The position numbers and the translations under genes are program-made. From assembly GCF_001483755.1 (NCBI RefSeq), contig NZ_LQBK01000004.1, positions 351,889 to 415,888 of the forward strand: a stretch of 64,000 bases of DNA, in the 5' to 3' direction. Source of the DNA: Kocuria rosea subsp. polaris (GTDB lineage: Bacteria > Actinomycetota > Actinomycetes > Actinomycetales > Micrococcaceae). Of this stretch, positions 31,119 to 39,083 are shown in pieces (the stretch's first letter is position 1; every line of letters begins with the position of its first letter). The notes beneath the pieces are model-generated. The model had not been told where the DNA came from, made no database searches, and saw only the letters and a list, made by a program, of their open reading frames with translations.

Positions 31119-31496
31119 ATGGCGCCGAAGACCGTGTTCCTGGCCTTCGCGGAGCAGGACGAGTTGTTCCGGGACGTGTTCACCGCCCAGTGGTCCCGGG
31201 CCGGGGACCAGGCGCGGTTCCTGGCCCCGCCCGTGGACGGGGTGTGTCCGCAGCAGTGGCAGCGGGACGTGCGGGAGCGGATCCGCGGCTGCGACGGGGT
31301 GATCGCGCTGATCGGCGGGGGCACCTCGGACTCGCCCGCGGCGCGGTGGCAGCTCCGCTGCGCGGTGGCCGAGGGCAAGCCGCTGCTGGGCCTGTGGGTG
31401 GAGCCCGAGCACCGGGGCAAGCCCGCCGAGATGGGCCCGGCGCGCTGCGAGAGCTGGACCTGGGAGAACATCGGGGACTTCCTCGACGGCCTCTGA
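31119..31496 (+). CDS. Single-domain TIR-like protein (MTH538/DUF1863 type)
   Basis: A 125-aa protein that is only a flavodoxin-like TIR-like domain. The opening strand KTVFLAFAEQDELFRD, the middle IRGCDGVIALIGGGT and the following SPAARWQLRCAVAEGKPLLGLW match the DUF1863 family, to which the Thoeris sensor ThsB also belongs. In the helix that normally carries the conserved Glu (pattern W-E-I), this protein has W77-Q78-L79, so NAD-cleaving activity is doubtful. The ATG at 31119 has GGGGAG upstream; the open frame extends to 31044 without support. No ThsA-like or other defence partner is adjacent. Family assignment is from pattern memory only. Confidence 0.68.
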   Translation: MAPKTVFLAFAEQDELFRDVFTAQWSRAGDQARFLAPPVDGVCPQQWQRDVRERIRGCDGVIALIGGGTSDSPAARWQLRCAVAEGKPLLGLWVEPEHRGKPAEMGPARCESWTWENIGDFLDGL

Positions 31497-31510
31497 CCCG
31501 GCGGACGCCG

Positions 31511-31536
31511 GGCCCCGCGGCCGGGCCCGCGGGGCC
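31511..31536. terminator. GC-only hairpin after the TIR-like gene
   Basis: GGCCCCGCGG (31511-31520) and CCGCGGGGCC (31527-31536) form a perfect 10-bp stem with a 6-nt loop, inside a longer G/C tract, 15 bp after the stop codon. Probably terminates the TIR-like gene transcript. Confidence 0.5.
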
Positions 31537-31619
31537 GGCCGCGGGCCCCGGGGGAGGGCAGAGGTGACCCCGCACCGGCTCGAATGGCGTTTCCGGGCGT
31601 CCTGTCCCAGGATTGACCG

Positions 31620-32717
31620 GTGCCCGACCACCCTTCTGCCGCAGACCCCGCTCCTGGCCACGAGCCCGTGCCCGAGCTGCTCGTCGGCCTCGTCCTCTCG
31701 CCCCAGATCGCCGGCGCCCTGCCCCGGGACCTCGCGGCCTCCGTGTCCGGGCCGCTGCACGAACGCTATCCCGGGGTCCGCTGGCGGGTGAGCGCGGTGA
31801 CCGACCGGCTGGTGGTCCCGCCCGCCGACGGCCTCGACCTGCTCGAGGCGGCGCGCGACCGGATGCTCGACGAGGACTGGGACCTCGTCGTGGTCCTCAC
31901 GGACGTCCCGCTCAAGGACGGCCGCAGCCCGGTGCTCACGCAGCTGAGCCCCGTGCACGGTGTGGGCCTCCTCGCCGTCCCGGCCCTCGGCGCCCTGCAC
32001 GTCGGGCAGAAGGTCCGGCAGGCGACCGTGCGGGTGGTCGGCCACCTGCTCGGCCACGACACCGAGGACGCGGGCGACGCCGACGCGCAGGCGGAGCTCG
32101 TCCGGCGCGCACGGCAGCGCTCGGAGGACCTCGAGGACCGGCCCGAGGACAACGCCGTGCAGTTCACCGCCCGCGTGCTGGGCGGCAACGTGCGCCTGCT
32201 CCTCGGGATGATCCGCGCCAACCGGCCCTGGACCCTGGTGGCGCGGCTGTCCCGGCTCCTCGCCCTGGCCGCGGCCACCGGGGTGCTCACCCTGGTCGCC
32301 TCCGACCTGTGGCTGCTCGCCGCCGCCTACGGGCCCTGGCGGCTGGGGCTGCTGGCGCTGCTGTCGATCGCCGCGGTGACCGGCGCGCTCGTCGTCGGCG
32401 CCCGGCTGTGGGAGCGCCCGCGCCGGCGGGCCGAGCGGGAGCAGGTGGCCCTGTTCAACCTCGCCACGGCCGCCACCGTGGCCATCGGCGTGTCCGTCTT
32501 CTACCTCGCGGTCTTCGCCCTGTCCTGGCTGGGGGCGCTGCTGCTCGTGGACGGGGACGTCTTCGCGGCCGTGATCGGCGCCCCGGCCGGGGCGGTGGAG
32601 TACGTCAAGCTCGCGTGGCTGACCGCCACGCTCGCCACCGTGGGCGGCGCCCTCGGCGCCGGGCTCGAGGACGACGACGCCGTGCGCGCCGCCGCGTACA
32701 CCCGCTCCGAGCCCTGA
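31620..32717 (+). CDS. Actinobacterial membrane protein of unknown function
   Basis: A 365-aa protein I do not recognise by name. The first ~200 residues are soluble and start with VPELLVGLVLSPQIAGALPR and LVVVLTDVPLKDGR, an alpha/beta-looking segment. The C-terminal half has four to five hydrophobic helices (LLALAAATGVLTLVASDLWLL, LGLLALLSIAAVTGALVVGA, a third, and LAWLTATLATVGGALGAGL). The GTG at 31620 has no ribosome site and lies 6 nt after a CAGGAT -10-like element, so translation may be leaderless. It is followed by the topoisomerase gene 93 bp downstream, but no link is evident. Confidence 0.75.
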   Translation: MPDHPSAADPAPGHEPVPELLVGLVLSPQIAGALPRDLAASVSGPLHERYPGVRWRVSAVTDRLVVPPADGLDLLEAARDRMLDEDWDLVVVLTDVPLKDGRSPVLTQLSPVHGVGLLAVPALGALHVGQKVRQATVRVVGHLLGHDTEDAGDADAQAELVRRARQRSEDLEDRPEDNAVQFTARVLGGNVRLLLGMIRANRPWTLVARLSRLLALAAATGVLTLVASDLWLLAAAYGPWRLGLLALLSIAAVTGALVVGARLWERPRRRAEREQVALFNLATAATVAIGVSVFYLAVFALSWLGALLLVDGDVFAAVIGAPAGAVEYVKLAWLTATLATVGGALGAGLEDDDAVRAAAYTRSEP

Positions 32718-32810
32718 CCGGGGCCGCCGCCGGGCCGCACGACGCGCACCCCGGCAGTCAGTAGACTTGGTGTTCCCGGGGTGGTCCCGGAGCCGATCCG
32801 GAAGGACACC

Positions 32811-33818
32811 ATGGCCGCCACGCAGCAGAGCCCAGCGAAGACCCGCACGCCCCGCCTGCGGCGCAGCAACTGCCACCGTCCCGGGATCACCCGCCGCGGC
32901 CACGGCAAGGGCTTCTCCTACCGGCGCGCCGACGGCACGAAGGTGCAGGAGCCGGCCGAGCTCGAGCGGATCCGGCAGCTGGCGATCCCCCCGGCCTGGA
33001 AGGACGTGTGGATCAGCCCCCAGCCCAACGGGCACATCCAGGCCACGGGCGTCGACGACGCCGGGCGGCGCCAGTACCTCTACCACCCGCGCTGGCGGGA
33101 GCTGAAGGACCGCGAGAAGTTCGACCGCGTCCTGGACTTCGGCGACACGCTCCCGCAGGCCCGCCCGGCCGTCACCCGGCTGCTGCGCTCCGAGGGCGCC
33201 ACGGCCGAGAAGGCCTGCGCCGCGGCCTTCCGGCTCATGGACGAGGCCGCCCTGCGCGTCGGCAACGAGGAGTACGCCCAGTCGAACGGCTCCTACGGCG
33301 TGACCACCCTGCTGGTCCAGCACGTCCGGGTGGACGGAGCGGACGTGCACCTCGACTTCCCCGGCAAGAGCGGGCACCGCTGGACGCTGAGCCTCCGGGA
33401 CGCCGACCTCGCCGCCGCGCTCGCGCCCATGCTGGAGCGCGCCCCGGACGAGACCGCGCTCGCCCACCGGGACGAGGACGGGCAGTGGACCGGCATCACC
33501 AGCGCCCGGCTCAACGACTTCGTGCGGGACCGGTGCGGCGCCGGCTTCACCGCCAAGGACTTCCGCACCTGGCAGGGAACGGTGACCGCCGCGATGGCGC
33601 TCGCCGCCCGCGCCGACACCCGGCCCAGCGAGAGCGCCCGGAAGAAGGCCGTGTCCGCCGCCATGCGGGAGGTCGCCGAGCACCTGGGCAACACGGCCGC
33701 CATCGCCCGCAGCTCCTACACGGACCCCCGGGTGATCGACCGGTTCATGGGCGGCGAGACCATCGACGTCGGCACCTACCGGGCTGCGGAGCGGTCCCTG
33801 CGGGCGTTCCTCACCTGA
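32811..33818 (+). CDS. Bacterial-type DNA topoisomerase IB
   Basis: A 335-aa poxvirus-like type IB topoisomerase that relaxes supercoils through a 3'-phosphotyrosine intermediate. An N-terminal domain (GITRRGHGKGFSYRRADGTK, IPPAWKDVWISPQPNGHIQATG) leads to the catalytic domain. The expected active-site set is visible: R149 (ALRVGNEEYA), K186 (FPGKSGH), R252 (KDFRTWQGT) and nucleophile Y303 (IARSSYTDPRV). H291 lies in the spot where the fifth residue is usually found. The ATG at 32811 follows GGAAGGA; an in-frame GTG at 32781 is less likely. It has no operon partner. Confidence 0.94.
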   Translation: MAATQQSPAKTRTPRLRRSNCHRPGITRRGHGKGFSYRRADGTKVQEPAELERIRQLAIPPAWKDVWISPQPNGHIQATGVDDAGRRQYLYHPRWRELKDREKFDRVLDFGDTLPQARPAVTRLLRSEGATAEKACAAAFRLMDEAALRVGNEEYAQSNGSYGVTTLLVQHVRVDGADVHLDFPGKSGHRWTLSLRDADLAAALAPMLERAPDETALAHRDEDGQWTGITSARLNDFVRDRCGAGFTAKDFRTWQGTVTAAMALAARADTRPSESARKKAVSAAMREVAEHLGNTAAIARSSYTDPRVIDRFMGGETIDVGTYRAAERSLRAFLT

Positions 33819-33861
33819 CGGCGAGCACCGCACCCCCTGGGCGTGCCGTTATCCTGGGACC

Positions 33862-33990
33862 ATGCCTTCCCACGACTCCCGGCCCCCCGGAGGCGCGCAC
33901 CGCGCCCCCGCCGGTCCGGACGAAACGGAGCCCCGAAGTACGGGTTCCCCTGACCGCACCGCCCCGTCCGAGGGGAGCGCCGCGTGCTAG
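33862..33990 (+). CDS. Possible Pro-rich leader peptide upstream of the CNNM gene
   Basis: A 42-codon open frame, too short for routine calling. It starts ATG 6 nt after a TATCCT -10-like hexamer, a leaderless arrangement, and its TAG overlaps the GTG start of the CNNM transporter, so the two would be translationally coupled. It encodes eight prolines in 42 residues (MPSHDSRPPGGAHRAPAGPD then more). Third-position GC is about 80%, below neighbouring genes, which suggests a regulatory leader rather than a conserved protein. It could equally be a chance frame. Confidence 0.35.
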   Translation: MPSHDSRPPGGAHRAPAGPDETEPRSTGSPDRTAPSEGSAAC

Positions 33991-35492
33991 AAGCATGGAT
34001 CCTGCTCGCCGTGGCCGTTCTCCTGGTCCTCGGCAACGCCCTCTTCGTGGCCGTGGAGTTCGCCTTCCTGACCGTCAACCGCAACGAGGTCCGGGCCGCT
34101 GAGGAGGCCGGCGACCGGCGGGCCGCCGCCGTCGAGCGGGCCCTGACGAAGACCTCCACCAACCTCTCCGGCGCGCAGCTGGGCATCACGCTCACCAGCC
34201 TGATCGTGGGCTTCCTCGCCGGACCCTCGCTGGGCGTCCTCCTGGCGCAGGGGCTGGGCCTCACCGGGCTGTCCCCGGCGGCCGCCACCGGCATCGCCAC
34301 GACGGCCGCGTTCGTGATCGCCACGTTCACCCAGATGGTCTTCGGCGAGCTCGTGCCGAAGAACTGGGCGATCGCCGAGCCGATGCGCGTGTCCCGGCTC
34401 GTGGTCCACCCGCAGCGGATCTTCATGCTGCTGCTGGGCTGGCTGGTGAAGATCCTCAACTCCTCCGCCAACTGGGTGCTCAAGCTGCTCGGGTTCACCC
34501 CCACCGAGGAGGTGGCCAGCGCGCGCACGGCCGGGGAGCTGATGGCCGTGGTCTCCCGCTCCGGGGCCGAGGGCACCCTGGACCCCGGCACCGCCGAGCT
34601 GGTGGCCCGGTCCATCGAGTTCGGCGACCGCACGGCCGCCGACGTCATGCGCCCGCGCCCGCAGGTCACCTTCCTCGATGACCACACCGTCCAGGACCTC
34701 GTGGAGATCTCCGCCGAGACCGGTCACTCCCGCTTCCCGGTGGAGGGCGACTCCGTCGACGACATCGTGGGTGTCGTGCACTTCAAGCACGCCCTCGCGG
34801 TGCCGTACGAGGACCGGGGCACGCGCACCGTGCGCGAGATCGCGGTCCCGGCCACGACCGTCTCCGCGTCCATGACCCTGGACCCGCTGCTGCGCGAGCT
34901 GCGCAGGCCCGGCCTGCAGCTGGCCGTCGTCGTCGACGAGTACGGGGGGACCGCCGGGATCGTCACCCTCGAGGACCTGATCGAGGAGATCGTGGGGGAG
35001 ATCGACGACGAGCAGGACGAGACGGTCGCCCGGTACCGCCGCACCCGCGACGGGGCGATCTCCGTGTCCGGGCTGCTGCGTCCCGACGAGCTCGGCGACG
35101 TCATGGGCCTCGAGCTGCCCGAGGGGGAGGAGTCCGACACCCTCGGCGGGCTGATGGCGGAGAAGCTCGACCGGCTGCCGCTGGCCGGGGACACGGTCTC
35201 GTTCGAGGCCGTCGACCACGTCCACCGCGACGACGACAACCTGCCCACCAGCACCGACGTCACCCTCACCGTGGTCCGGCTGGACGGGCACCGGGTGGAC
35301 CGGATCGTCGTCCGGCGCGGCGACGCCCGCCGGGCCGACACCGGCGCCACGTCCGCCGAGAAGGCCGCCGGGACGTCCGCCGAGAAGGCCGCCGGGACGT
35401 CCGCCGAGAAGTCGGCGCAGACCTCCTTCGGGAGGGCCGGCGATGCGGGCGGCTCCACGGCCGCCGACACCGAGGGAGGTGGGTCCCGATGA
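33984..35492 (+). CDS. CNNM/CorC-family transporter (hemolysin-like, Mg/Co efflux type) with long tail
   Basis: A 502-aa membrane protein. An N-terminal DUF21/CNNM domain with about four membrane segments (WILLAVAVLLVLGNALFVAVEF, FGELVPKNWAIAEP) is followed by paired CBS domains (about 215-345, RTAADVMRPRPQVTFLDD, LAVVVDEYGGTAGIVTLEDLIEEIVGEI) and a CorC_HlyC domain. Relatives move Mg2+ or protect against it. The extreme C-terminus is a low-complexity tail built from a tandem repeat TSAEKAAG. The GTG at 33984 follows a GAGGGG-like site and overlaps the upstream small frame. It overlaps the next CNNM gene by 4 bp. Confidence 0.92.
   Translation: MLEAWILLAVAVLLVLGNALFVAVEFAFLTVNRNEVRAAEEAGDRRAAAVERALTKTSTNLSGAQLGITLTSLIVGFLAGPSLGVLLAQGLGLTGLSPAAATGIATTAAFVIATFTQMVFGELVPKNWAIAEPMRVSRLVVHPQRIFMLLLGWLVKILNSSANWVLKLLGFTPTEEVASARTAGELMAVVSRSGAEGTLDPGTAELVARSIEFGDRTAADVMRPRPQVTFLDDHTVQDLVEISAETGHSRFPVEGDSVDDIVGVVHFKHALAVPYEDRGTRTVREIAVPATTVSASMTLDPLLRELRRPGLQLAVVVDEYGGTAGIVTLEDLIEEIVGEIDDEQDETVARYRRTRDGAISVSGLLRPDELGDVMGLELPEGEESDTLGGLMAEKLDRLPLAGDTVSFEAVDHVHRDDDNLPTSTDVTLTVVRLDGHRVDRIVVRRGDARRADTGATSAEKAAGTSAEKAAGTSAEKSAQTSFGRAGDAGGSTAADTEGGGSR
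35349..35411. repeat. 24-bp tandem repeat in the CNNM tail
   Basis: Two exact copies of a 24-bp unit (35349-35372, 35373-35396) and a third copy matching for 15 bp, encoding TSAEKAAG repeats near the C-terminus of the first CNNM protein. A unit multiple of three keeps the frame, so copy number could vary between strains. Confidence 0.85.
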
Positions 35493-36541
35493 GCGAGGGC
35501 CTCGCCATCCTGTTCCTGGTCCTGCTGCTGGGCGGCAACGCGTTCTTCGTGGCCGCGGAGTTCGCCATGGTCTCCGCCCGCCGCGACCAGATCGAGCCGA
35601 GGGCCGCAGCCGGCTCCGGCGCCGCCAGGTCCGCGCTGAAGGGCATCGAGGACGTCTCGACGTCACTGGCCGCCACCCAGCTGGGCATCACCGCGTGCTC
35701 CCTGCTGATCGGCGCCGTGGGGGAGCCCGCGATCGCCCACCTCATCGAGGGCCCCATGGCCGACCTCGGGGTGCCCGAGGGGCTCGTGCACCCCGTGGCC
35801 CTGGTCATCGCCCTGCTGGTCGTCACCTTCTTCCACATGGTGATCGGGGAGATGGTGCCCAAGAACATGGCCATCGCCAAGCCCGCGGCCTCGGCCCTGC
35901 TGCTGGGCCCGGTCCTGCGGGTCTTCGTGCTGGTCTTCCGTCCCTTCATCTGGCTGATGAACCAGTCCGCGAACCTCGTGGTCCGCCACGTGCTGAAGGC
36001 CGAACCCCGGGACGAGGTCGCCTCCTCCTTCACCTCGGACGAGGTCGCCGGGTTCGTCGCCGAGTCGGGCCGCGAGGGCCTGCTCGACGAGGACGAGATC
36101 ACCCTGCTCACCGGGGCGCTGCAGTTCGAGCACCTCACCGCGGAGGACGTGGCCATCCCCGCGGAGCAGCTGCGCACCGTGCCCCGCTCCGCGACCGTGG
36201 CGGAGCTGGAGCAGATCTGCGCGGGCACGGGCTTCTCCCGGTTCCCCGTCCGGGACGACGACGGGACGCTGGTGGGCTACGTCCACGCCAAGGACCTGCT
36301 CGGGACCCCGGCGGAGCGCCGCCACGCCCCCGTCCCGCCGGAGGCGGTCCGGCGGCTCGGCACGGTTCCCGCCGGCGCCAAGCTGCAGCAGGTCGTGCGC
36401 GCCATGCAGCAGCGCAACGCCCACCTGGCCCTTGTCGAAGGACAGGGGTCGACGGCCGGGGCCGCCTCCGTCGTCGCGCTCGAGGACGTCCTCGAGGAGC
36501 TGGTCGGGGAGGTCCGGGACGCGACCAGCCGCCCGTCCTGA
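35489..36541 (+). CDS. Second CNNM/CorC-family transporter
   Basis: A 350-aa paralogue of the preceding gene, with the same DUF21 membrane domain (LAILFLVLLLGGNAFFVAAEFAM, GEMVPKNMAIAKP) and two CBS repeats, ending with ASVVALEDVLEELVGEVRDA. It lacks the CorC_HlyC domain and the repetitive tail, so it is the shorter member of a tandem pair seen in many actinobacteria. The ATG overlaps the previous stop in an ATGA junction. The two probably form a heteromeric or co-regulated Mg2+-related system. Confidence 0.92.
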   Translation: MSEGLAILFLVLLLGGNAFFVAAEFAMVSARRDQIEPRAAAGSGAARSALKGIEDVSTSLAATQLGITACSLLIGAVGEPAIAHLIEGPMADLGVPEGLVHPVALVIALLVVTFFHMVIGEMVPKNMAIAKPAASALLLGPVLRVFVLVFRPFIWLMNQSANLVVRHVLKAEPRDEVASSFTSDEVAGFVAESGREGLLDEDEITLLTGALQFEHLTAEDVAIPAEQLRTVPRSATVAELEQICAGTGFSRFPVRDDDGTLVGYVHAKDLLGTPAERRHAPVPPEAVRRLGTVPAGAKLQQVVRAMQQRNAHLALVEGQGSTAGAASVVALEDVLEELVGEVRDATSRPS

Positions 36542-36604
36542 GCCGGCTCCGGCGGCGCGGGGCCCTCGAGGCCGCCGCGCCGCCGGACCGTCCGAGGCGG
36601 GAGC

Positions 36605-37015
36605 CTACTCGACGACGGTGACGGTGGCCTCGGTGAGATAGGGCTCGGAATCACGGTTGACGAGGTAGTTGGCGGTGCCCTCGTCCGTCATCAGCATCAA
36701 CCGGTCGCGGTCCTCCGGCTCGCTGAACACGTCCCCCGCCTCGACGGTGCCGGTGGCCTCGACCGAGTCGCCGGGGCGCAGGTCGGCGGGCATCTCCGTC
36801 ACGAACACGATCGTCTGCTCGTCGCCCATGGTCAGGAACTCCTCGCCGAAGATCTCCTCCACCTCGTTGGTCAGGGTGATCTCCTCCCCGACCAGCTCCT
36901 CGGTGGGGACTCCGGACTGGTCCAGCTGGGTCAGCTGGGTCTCGTCCTGGCAGGCGGTCAGCAGCAGCGACCCGGCCAGGCCGGCCGCGGCGAGGGTCAG
37001 GGTGCGTCGGGTCAT
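36605..37015 (-). CDS. Small lipoprotein of unknown function
   Basis: A 136-aa exported protein with a clear signal (RRTLTLAAAGLAGSLLLTAC) and lipobox LLTAC. The mature part is acidic and has an OB-like look (EEITLTNEVEEIFGEEFLTMGDEQTIVFVTEMPADLRPGDSVE split across the domain; VEATGTVEAGDVF), resembling small nucleic-acid- or metal-independent OB lipoproteins, but I cannot name a family. The ATG at 37015 starts the signal directly. It stands between the CNNM pair and a secreted propeller gene, facing left, and no operon is evident. Confidence 0.75.
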   Translation of the reverse strand: MTRRTLTLAAAGLAGSLLLTACQDETQLTQLDQSGVPTEELVGEEITLTNEVEEIFGEEFLTMGDEQTIVFVTEMPADLRPGDSVEATGTVEAGDVFSEPEDRDRLMLMTDEGTANYLVNRDSEPYLTEATVTVVE

Positions 37016-37187
37016 CAGCGTGCTCCTCGGGGTTCGGGTGGGACGTGCTCCGGTCTGAGTGCATCGATCTGGGACCACCCACCCTAGCCGCCGGAGCCGC
37101 CCGGCGACACGGTGGCGACCGCCGTCCCCGCCGTCCCCGGCGCCCAGGGCCGGGCCGGAACCGGACCGGCGGACTCCGCCGGGAGCG

Positions 37188-38423
37188 TCAGGACAGCTCC
37201 ACGGAGGTGGCCGAGTAGCCGAAGCCGACGACGTCGTCGCGGCCGTCGCCGTTCACGTCCCCGAGCAGGCGCGGGAACCGCGCCGGGTCCCAGCCGGCCG
37301 ACCAGCCGAAGGCGGTGGACGTCAGCTCGGGCCCGAAGAAGGCGTTGTCGTCCCCGTAGGCCACGTGCACACCCGCGTTGCCGAATCCGACCACGTCCAG
37401 GATCCCGTCGCCGTTGATGTCCGCGAGGTCCCGGGGGTGCTGGTCGGTGCGCCAGCCCTGCGCGATGCCGAAGTCGGCGAGCTCGAGGGTGACCGGGAGG
37501 TACTTCGGCTCGCCCGGGGCGTAGGGCCGGGAGTAGGCGGCGAGGACGCCGCGGTGGCCGAACCCGACGACGTCCGGGGCGAGGTGCCCGCTGACGTTGC
37601 CGACGTCCCGGGGGTGCTGGCCGACCCGCCAGCCCTGGGCGTATCCGAAGTCGCGGACCTCCAGGGCGGGCTGGGTGAACGTGTCGCCCAGCGCCGAGAA
37701 GTAGGAGACGTACGTGCCGGCGTCCCCGAGGCCGACGATGTCGGCCGTTCCGTTCTCGTCCATGTCGGTGAGCATCCGCGGGTGCCGGTCGACCCGCCAG
37801 CCACGGTCCCAGCCGTAGCTGTCGATCCGCTTGCCGGTGCCGGAGAAGGTGCGGTCCGACCGGCCGTGCGAGATCGTCACGCCGGAGTACCCGAAGCCGA
37901 CGACGTCCGCCGCGCCGTCCCCGACGAGGTCGGCCAGCTCGCGGACGTGCTGGTCGACCCGCCAGCCCTGGTTCCAGCCGAACTCCCGGACCTTCAGCGC
38001 CGGCGCCGTGAAGCTGCCGTCCGGCTGCGCGTAGGCGACGAGCACCCCGGCGTCGCCGAAGCCGACGAGATCGGCGCGGCCGTCGCCGTCGACGTCGGCG
38101 ACCTGCCGCGGGTGCCGGTCGGTGCGCCAGCCCTGCGCGGTGCCGAAGTCGCGGACCCTCAGCACCGGCGCGGCGAAGGTGCCGTCGGCCCGGCCGTGGG
38201 CGACGAAAACGCCGGGGTCGCCGAAGGCCACCACATCGGCGCGTCCGTCCCCGTTGACGTCGGCGAGCTCGCGCACGTGCTGGTCGACCCGCCAGCCGTC
38301 GACGTAGGAGAGGAATCCCTGGGTGGACACGGCGTGGGCCGGTCCGGCGAGGGCGATGCCGGTGGCGGTCAGTGCCGTCGCGGAGACCCCGGTGAGCAGA
38401 CGGGCCATCGGTGAGCGTTTCAT
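37188..38423 (-). CDS. Secreted seven-repeat FG-GAP/VCBS-like propeller protein
   Basis: A 411-aa exported protein. A signal peptide (about 1-31, ending GPAHA) is followed by seven repeats of roughly 55 residues, each with a GWRxDxHxRxLADxxGDGxADVVGFG core, the last one truncated. D-x-N-G-D-G loops in several repeats look able to bind calcium, and seven units fit one beta-propeller. Such proteins act as adhesins or lectin-like binding modules. Blades 4 and 5 have degraded calcium loops. The ATG at 38423 starts MKRSPMARLL. Function is not determinable; extracellular binding is the best guess. Confidence 0.82.
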   Translation of the reverse strand: MKRSPMARLLTGVSATALTATGIALAGPAHAVSTQGFLSYVDGWRVDQHVRELADVNGDGRADVVAFGDPGVFVAHGRADGTFAAPVLRVRDFGTAQGWRTDRHPRQVADVDGDGRADLVGFGDAGVLVAYAQPDGSFTAPALKVREFGWNQGWRVDQHVRELADLVGDGAADVVGFGYSGVTISHGRSDRTFSGTGKRIDSYGWDRGWRVDRHPRMLTDMDENGTADIVGLGDAGTYVSYFSALGDTFTQPALEVRDFGYAQGWRVGQHPRDVGNVSGHLAPDVVGFGHRGVLAAYSRPYAPGEPKYLPVTLELADFGIAQGWRTDQHPRDLADINGDGILDVVGFGNAGVHVAYGDDNAFFGPELTSTAFGWSAGWDPARFPRLLGDVNGDGRDDVVGFGYSATSVELS

Positions 38424-38705
38424 GGTGGAACCTCCAGGTTCCGGAAGCGGAGAACGCGGTCCGGGTCGCCGGACCTCGGGTGGGAGCCGGTCGACCTCCA
38501 CCGACCGGCGTCTGGCCGTGGGCTCGGCCGGGGTCCCGGGACCGTGGTCCACCGGTGACTGCTTTCCGCCGAGCGGACGGAACTGCTGGTGGGACCAGTC
38601 TAGATCCGCGCGTATGCCATCGCTAAGTGTTCTCCGCTCCGTGCCGAATCGTTATCCCGGAGCCCGCCCGGGGACCTGGGCCTGGCCCGGACCCCCGGGG
38701 GGCCT

Positions 38706-38954
38706 TCAGCGGCGGATGCCGCGCCGGAAGTACAGGACCGGGCCCACGAAGTTGATCGCGATGATCGCCGCCCACTTCCCCTTGCCGCCGCTGACCTCCT
38801 CGGCGGGACGCAGCGCGAGGTCCGCCCAGGCAGTGGCCGCCAGCGAGACCTGCACGGACGCCAGCGTCAGCAGCAAGGTCTGCTGCCCCGGCGTGAGGTC
38901 CTTCCACTGGATGCTCTTCCGGCCGGTGCGCCTTCTCGTTCCGGTGCGCGTCAT
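38706..38954 (-). CDS. Small PLDc_N-like membrane protein
   Basis: An 82-aa protein with a basic N-terminus and two hydrophobic helices (TLLLTLASVQVSLAATAWADLA, WAAIIAINFVGPVLYFRRG). The ending FVGPVLYFRRGIRR matches small proteins carrying the phospholipase-D-nuclease N-terminal membrane motif, which are common in actinobacteria and of unknown role. It probably sits in the cytoplasmic membrane. The ATG at 38954 has a GAGG-like site upstream. Confidence 0.72.
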   Translation of the reverse strand: MTRTGTRRRTGRKSIQWKDLTPGQQTLLLTLASVQVSLAATAWADLALRPAEEVSGGKGKWAAIIAINFVGPVLYFRRGIRR

Positions 38955-39083
38955 GGTCGTCCTCCCGGTGCTCGGGGACCCGGTGGTCCCGGCGGCCGCT
39001 CCGTGGGCGGCCCGTGGCTCTCATGCTGGTGCGGGCGCCGCCGGCAGTCAACGCCCGCCTCCCGCGCCGGTGCCCGGCGCCGC

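Noticed and set aside
31119-31496. A complete Thoeris defence system
   Set aside because: Neither flank encodes a ThsA-like SIR2/SLOG or other effector, so only a lone TIR-like domain can be claimed.
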